From assembly GCA_001662425.1 (NCBI GenBank), contig BDDC01000113.1, forward strand, positions 22,287-38,251: 15,965 bases of DNA. Direction: 5' to 3'. The number at the start of each line of letters is the position of its first letter. Position 1 is the first letter of the stretch. This document shows positions 9,301-15,300 of this stretch, in pieces. The DNA comes from Chlamydomonas sphaeroides. Lineage: Eukaryota; Chlorophyta; Chlorophyceae; Chlamydomonadales; Chlamydomonadaceae. A model generated the notes under the pieces. That model saw only the letters and a program-made list of their open reading frames with translations. It made no database searches and was not told the DNA's origin. The position numbers and the translations under genes were made by a program.

Positions 9301-12300
9301 GATAGCCGCTGGTGGTGCACTCCAACACACGTACCTGGAACTCGCGCAGCTGTGCTCCGAAGGCATGACGGGGCGATAAAAAGCTCAGTACGCATGCCTG
9401 CCGCCATGTGCAGCTGTCCCACGGTTCTGCGCCAAGCCTGTGGGCCGTACCTCTAGTGTGGCTGGTGTCGTCGAGCTCAGCGACAGGGTGATATACCTGT
9501 GAGGCGAGGTTCACTTGGGTCAGCAGAAAGCCATGTGCGTGCGCCCCACAATGCTCATGCCGGCACGCGAGTGCGGCGGAGCAAAAGAGTAGGGCCGGCG
9601 GCGTCGGCGCCCAGCAGGGGGTCCCACCTGCCGGGCGCTAGCGCCGCCAGCGTGATGTCTACAACAGATCCCAACACATCCGGCACGTCATTCGAAGGCT
9701 GCTCCCACACGAGCCTGCATAGTTGCAAAGTGGATACATACAGGGACTTGCAGAAGCACGCACCAGGCAGCTAGCACCCGGTTGGCCTGGTTTTGGCTTA
9801 CGAGTTGCTGCCAAGCTCTCCGGAACTGGTGATTTTGGTCATGCCCACGCGGACTTGGCTGCCGGTAAAGCGCTGCAAGCGGATGGGCGTAGGGCATACG
9901 TTGCGCGGTCAAGTTGAAGCGTCCGTCGCGCACTAGGACAGCCAAATAGCATTGGCCGCCCAGCAACGTACTTACCTCCACACAGCAGTCTGGCCTCTGG
10001 AAGGTGCAGGGTTGGACACACTTTCATATCAGTATTGAGTCCACCGCAGCAATCACTCCCGACCAGCAAAAGCCGACTCACCAGGTGCACAGTGAAGCCG
10101 TACACGGCCGCCCATCCTAGCATATCAACCTGGCACAGCATCGAGCAGCGCAGGTGCAACGCAGCGTTATGCGGCTGGATGTCAGCGGCAGCTATGATAG
10201 TTTGAACAAAGCTGCTGCTTGCACGCTGCATGAGTTGCGTTCTGTTGGGCTAGGCCGCCAGCAGCCAGCACACCTGGAGCCACGGCTGGACGACACTCTG
10301 GCAAGTTAGGGGCGTGGCAGGGGGCAGAAGGCGGCGGCATGAGGGTTTATTGAACTGAAGCGAAGTCAAACGACGGTCGCGTTACAGAACTACACGGGTT
10401 GTGACCGCTGCACGCGCACTCCCGACCCGTGTGTCTGCGTGCATCAGGAGAGTCTTGACGCTTGGATGTGCGCGTGCGACTAGCTAGGTAGATAGCACGC
10501 AGCTCACGCCTCCGATGAATGCTGGCCACGTGTAGACATCCCCGTCAACGGCCTTCCTGGCCTCATAGCCAACATCGTAGATCGGGGCCGAGGTTACGGG
10601 GCGGCCTGCAGCCAGGTTGACCATAGATCCTCGCGGCAGCGGCGAGGTAGGGACGTCTGGGGAACAACCGCACAAGGGTCGGCAGCGTGCGTGGGTCAGC
10701 TTTTGCTAACGACAGTTGCCACGCCGGGCACACAGACAGCGACAGCGTTGCAGCGTGTGCCTGCCCCCGTCGTACCGCCGGCTCTGAGTCCTATCCAAGT
10801 GTAACTTGTTTCGCCATCACCGCGGGTGCTCCACCAGTCGGAGTTGGGACCAAATAAACCGTTGACCAGCGACGCATATTCAGAGTAGTTGCTGACTGAC
10901 GCAACGGTCCCGCCGATGCTGTTGCAGTGAGCGAACGCCTCATATGCTAATATGCCTTGACTGAAGTACGGCATCTCCCGGGTGCCGACCTGGGTGCCGG
11001 CCGAGGCCGACCGTAGTGCCAGGGCTGGGCTTGTCGTGCCTGAAACAGTGCGGCAGGGGTTTGGGGCAGAAGAGCATGAAATGAATGTCGTATGCATTTG
11101 GCACTTGCCACGACCTCATCTAGCAAGTGAAGATTGCTGTCATGCGTCATAGCTTACTTGGCATGGGGTTGGTCAGCGATGTCCACAGCGTGACAGAGTT
11201 GCCCGGCTGGTCCCTGAAGTGGGCTGCCGTGGCGGATGCCAATGAATCAATCTCGTACAAGCTCTGAAAGCTGGCCAGGCCGCCTCCGCGGGTCGAGCAG
11301 AAGGCGCTTGCATCGCCCTGGCTCATCTGGTGTGGCGGGTACCGAGCGCACAAGCAAATGCGCTGGTGTGAATGCCTCTTAATCGCTACTTCGCGCAGAG
11401 CAACTTTACGTGATGAGGTTCTTGCATCATGCTTGGCCCGAGAAGGCCCAGCATGAAATGGAGGCAGCTGGCGCCTCTATCTTGCATGTGCCTTGTCGGC
11501 CGGGGTAGCCGGGGTTTAAACCCCTGGACCGTACTCCCATCATACCTTGACATCGTACACGCTCAACACATCGCCGTTGTCGCCCGTCAGCTGCACCACG
11601 GGCACAGCTGTGGCGCTGGAGGCCTGGAGCGATGTGAACTGGCCGACCTCACACAGCGGCAGGGCAACACGGCCCTGGCAGGGCTGGTCCACCCATAATG
11701 TGTTGCCGTTCTCTGAAGCAAGAGAGGCAGGTGGTGGCAGAACATGTGAGAATTGCTGAACGATTTGAGTACATTGAAGTTCACGACGCAGGCCAGATAC
11801 ACCCTTACCAAGCGCGACCATGGTTTCGATGCAGTCCTCGACTCCGTTCGCCAACGGCTCGCCAGCAGCCCAGGGGACAGCGGCAGGGATGGCTGAGCCG
11901 TCCATGAAGCGGTAGGTGCCATTGGTCCGCCGCACGCCCAGCCAGAATCCGGCGGCGCTCTCTGGTCGCCCCAGGCCCCACTCCACAATCATGTCGGCCA
12001 CACGGTCCCACTCGTCTGCGGCGGGACGCCAGAACATCACAGACAGACAGCCAACACTCTACATAACGGCTGCTCAGCTTGGCGTAAGCCACATGCAAGG
12101 CAGGGTCCCCGTCGCTCGCACCGTTGGTTGCGTATGTCAGCAGGCTGCCTCCGCGTACCCTGCGACACACACACACACGGTTTAGGTAGGACTTGTCTAG
12201 CTGACCTATTAGTTTGGCCTGTAGGGCTAGAGCTGAGCGCAAGGACATGTAGGGTACCGCAGTTTGATGCGGAGGATGTATTATGGGCTGGTATTTGACC

Positions 12301-15300
12301 GGCTTGGGTTGAACAAGGGGGATAGCGGCCCCTCTTTGCGTTTCCCTCCGTCCCGCAAGGGGTGTCATGGATGCGGCTCCGGTTGATGTGTGGGCATGCG
12401 CACAGGCAGAAGGCACCGCTGGAGTGTAACATTTATGGTACACACACAGCACCGAAGATCCCGCCTCAGTACGAGAAAACTGGCAATCCACCATGCGCGC
12501 ACACACACACACGGATGGCCCCACCTGCACAGCTCGAGCGCCTGGTTCCACGCGAGCCTAATGTCAAGCAGCTGCACCGTGCTGGTCACCGCTGTGCTGG
12601 ATACCAGCTTCAGGGAGGCGGCCGGCAGCATGTCCCTGGCCGCATCGTGGTCGATGGTGGGCGCAGGCTCCAGCCGCATGGCCGACACGCCCAGCGGGCA
12701 GCTCGCCTGAGCGCATCAAAGCAGGTGCGCACAGGGGCCGGAGCAGACACTCATCGCCGACCAAGCGCCTCGTAGTGATGCAATCGTACAAGCTGTGTCA
12801 GCGCATGAGTGCAGTGCAGTGTAGTGCAATGCTGCAAGATGCACACCTTGGCGTCGAAGCTGTGCAGTGGCGCGGAGCTTGCGTCGACAAGGTGAGGCGA
12901 CGTGTAGCGAATGGACGTCTTCATGCCAGATTGGCCACCGGGAATGTCGAGGGCAGCGCTCACTGGCGCGTTGTCGCACTCAAACGACAGCGACTGCACA
13001 GGGACATCCGATGTGGTTGCAGGGTTTGAGATATGTCAGAGATATGGTAGAAGTGCATACAAGGCGGCCAGGCGGCCAGCTAGACACCCATACACGCATC
13101 GACTCACGTGTATGGTTTGAAGGGAGTCCATAAGTGCGCTCACAGCCACTGCCTTTGAGCCCAGGGGGCACTCCTGCTTGAAGGGCTGCCCGCCCAGGTG
13201 CGGCAGGCCGCTGGCGGGCAGGGCAGCTGCCAAGGTAGGGGCATAAGTTAGGATCAGGAGGCAAACATTGGGTGTGGCAGTGAGCCTGCTCATGTTTCAC
13301 ACCTGACAGTGTAGCAGGCGCGGCCCGCTCCGGTGCGTCCACGCAAATGAGCTTGAGGCCCATCAGCACGCGCGTGCCGCTACTGCCTTGGGGCGGCGTC
13401 ATGAGCGCCGTCACTCCACTGGCCACCGTCCAGGCGGGGCAGACCTCGCGGAAGGGGGTTCCAGGCACGGAGCCCTGCGCGGGTGTCGCGACACACGACA
13501 GATGGTGGATCATGGTGGGTGCAAATGGTGACACGTAGAGTGCGGTGCGTTCACGCAGACGTGACAGGGCAGATTATGGCAACCATTTGGGTGTGGGTAC
13601 GACGACCTCGCACCTCCGGGACGTATGGGGCGAAATCAGTGCTGACACTGGACTCCATGGTGTCAAAACATAAGGGCGTGATGGATAGCACCGCCCCCGT
13701 TGCGCTTGGGAAGGCGCTCGTGGGAGCCGTACGCCCAACAACGCCCGCAATGCCCGCCGGACAAGCCGCGGCCAACAGTGGCGTGCTGGTGCTGCTGGCA
13801 CTGGGGACGCCTGCGTGTGAGGTGTGAGGTGAGGGGGGGGGCGGGTCAGTCATTCTGCGGCCACACGCACAGCGCCACAGCACAAGCCTCAGCGCCCCCG
13901 CCGCTAGCCTGTTGCTGCTACGAACGTCAGCAACTGATGCTGCGCCCCTGCTTATCGATGCCACCCACCCTTAGTGATGGGCGCCGCACCGCCACACGTG
14001 ATACTGAGGCTGATCAGGATCGTCTTAGTTGTGTTGATGGACTGTGGCGCGCCATCAAGGCTGCACACACAGTAGCGGACGTTTCAGTGTCCCGGTACAC
14101 AAGGGCCGGTACGCAAGTGCGGGAAAGGCAACAGCAGTACCTGGTGTGGATTGCGGTGACGGGGGCACCTCCGGGGCACTGGAGGCGCTGGGCCTCCAGA
14201 CCGCGGCTTTGGTCCACAGTGAAGTTGCTGCCAGCTGCAAGCAGCAATGCATGGGCGAGTGGGGCCGTTGGATTGCCGACCTATGCCGTTGGGCCCAAGC
14301 ATTGAGCGGGCACCTGAGATAGGAGCAGGTGGCAGGCCGGCAACTCGCGCGCAGCGGGCGACGAGGCTGCTGACGAAGGGCCGAGGTGTGGTGCTGCCGA
14401 AGGGCGTCCTTGTTTGGCGCGTCCACCCAATCTCCTGGATGGCGTGGCCTGCCTCGCAAGCATACGACAGCGGCAGCAGCGATCCCGTGGCATTGGTGGC
14501 GCCGTCTGATGAGGGGGAGGTGCTGCAGCGCCCGGTTACGTTGCTGAAGTAGCCAGGTCGGGACATCGTGAAGTGTGTGAACATGGCAGACAGCTCCGCA
14601 ATGCCGGCGGCAGCGCCAGTGCCAGCAGAGCAGTCGGCGCCGGTGACCTGTCGAGTGGCATGGTTGGCAAAGTTTGTCATCGTATGCCATGATGCTGACC
14701 ATGCATATCACAGGTTTCGTACCTGGGCAACCATGGGCAGCGCCGACGGCAGCACCGGCTGCCCGACCTCGACTGATGAGTCGGTGTCTGCATCCGTCGT
14801 GCCGCCAATGGGCACACACCTCCCCGACAGCCCCATCACCGGCTGCGTGCTGGGCAGCGCCAGGCCGGCGGCACTGTCTGAGGAGATCAGCAGCGTCAAG
14901 ACGCCTAGCACGTAGCCCCGGGGACAGGCGATGGCGCCGACAGCAGTCGTGTTGTAGAAGGGCGAGTCGGCGGACCAGTCGCCCAGCACGGGGGAGCAGT
15001 TGGGGCAGACGGGCATGCTACTGCTGGTGTCGTGGGGTGGCGGGGGTGGGCTTGGGGAGGGAGGCGGGGGCGGTTGGGAGGGCGGCGGGGAGGGAGGACG
15101 CGGCGGCAGTGGAGAAGAGATAGGAGGGCGCTCGCTTGGTGGGGAGGGAGGAGGCCTGCGTGGAGGTGGGAGTGGTGAGGGGGGTCGTGGAGGGGACGGC
15201 GGTGACCTGGGGGGCGGCGGTGACGGCATCGGCGGTGGTGGTGGCGGCGCATCTGGGAGAGGCACGCTGCCGCATACGAGCTGCAGGGTCGCCAGGCGGC

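Larger units (their letters stand above)
12160..12524 (-). other. Intron 10, the longest in the window (365 nt), with GT runs near both splice sites
   Basis: The donor is TGCAG|GTGGGG and the acceptor GTGTGTCGCAG, phase 2. No coding block was found inside, though an open minus-strand frame runs through much of it. On the plus strand a run of (AC)7 lies at 12165-12178 and a run of (AC)6 at 12501-12512, each followed by CGG. On the transcript these are GU runs just after the donor and just before the acceptor. Confidence 0.75.

Noticed and set aside
10321..10380. AATAAA-like motif (minus strand, near 10350) as a polyadenylation signal
   Set aside because: It lies in an intron inside discoidin domain A. 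Green algae mostly use TGTAA, and coding exons continue on both sides.
10700..10776. Gene end at the TGA reached after CNAVAVCVPG
   Set aside because: A phase-1 donor (GGCG|GTACGA) upstream joins a phase-1 exon that starts a discoidin domain, and no new start or signal peptide follows.
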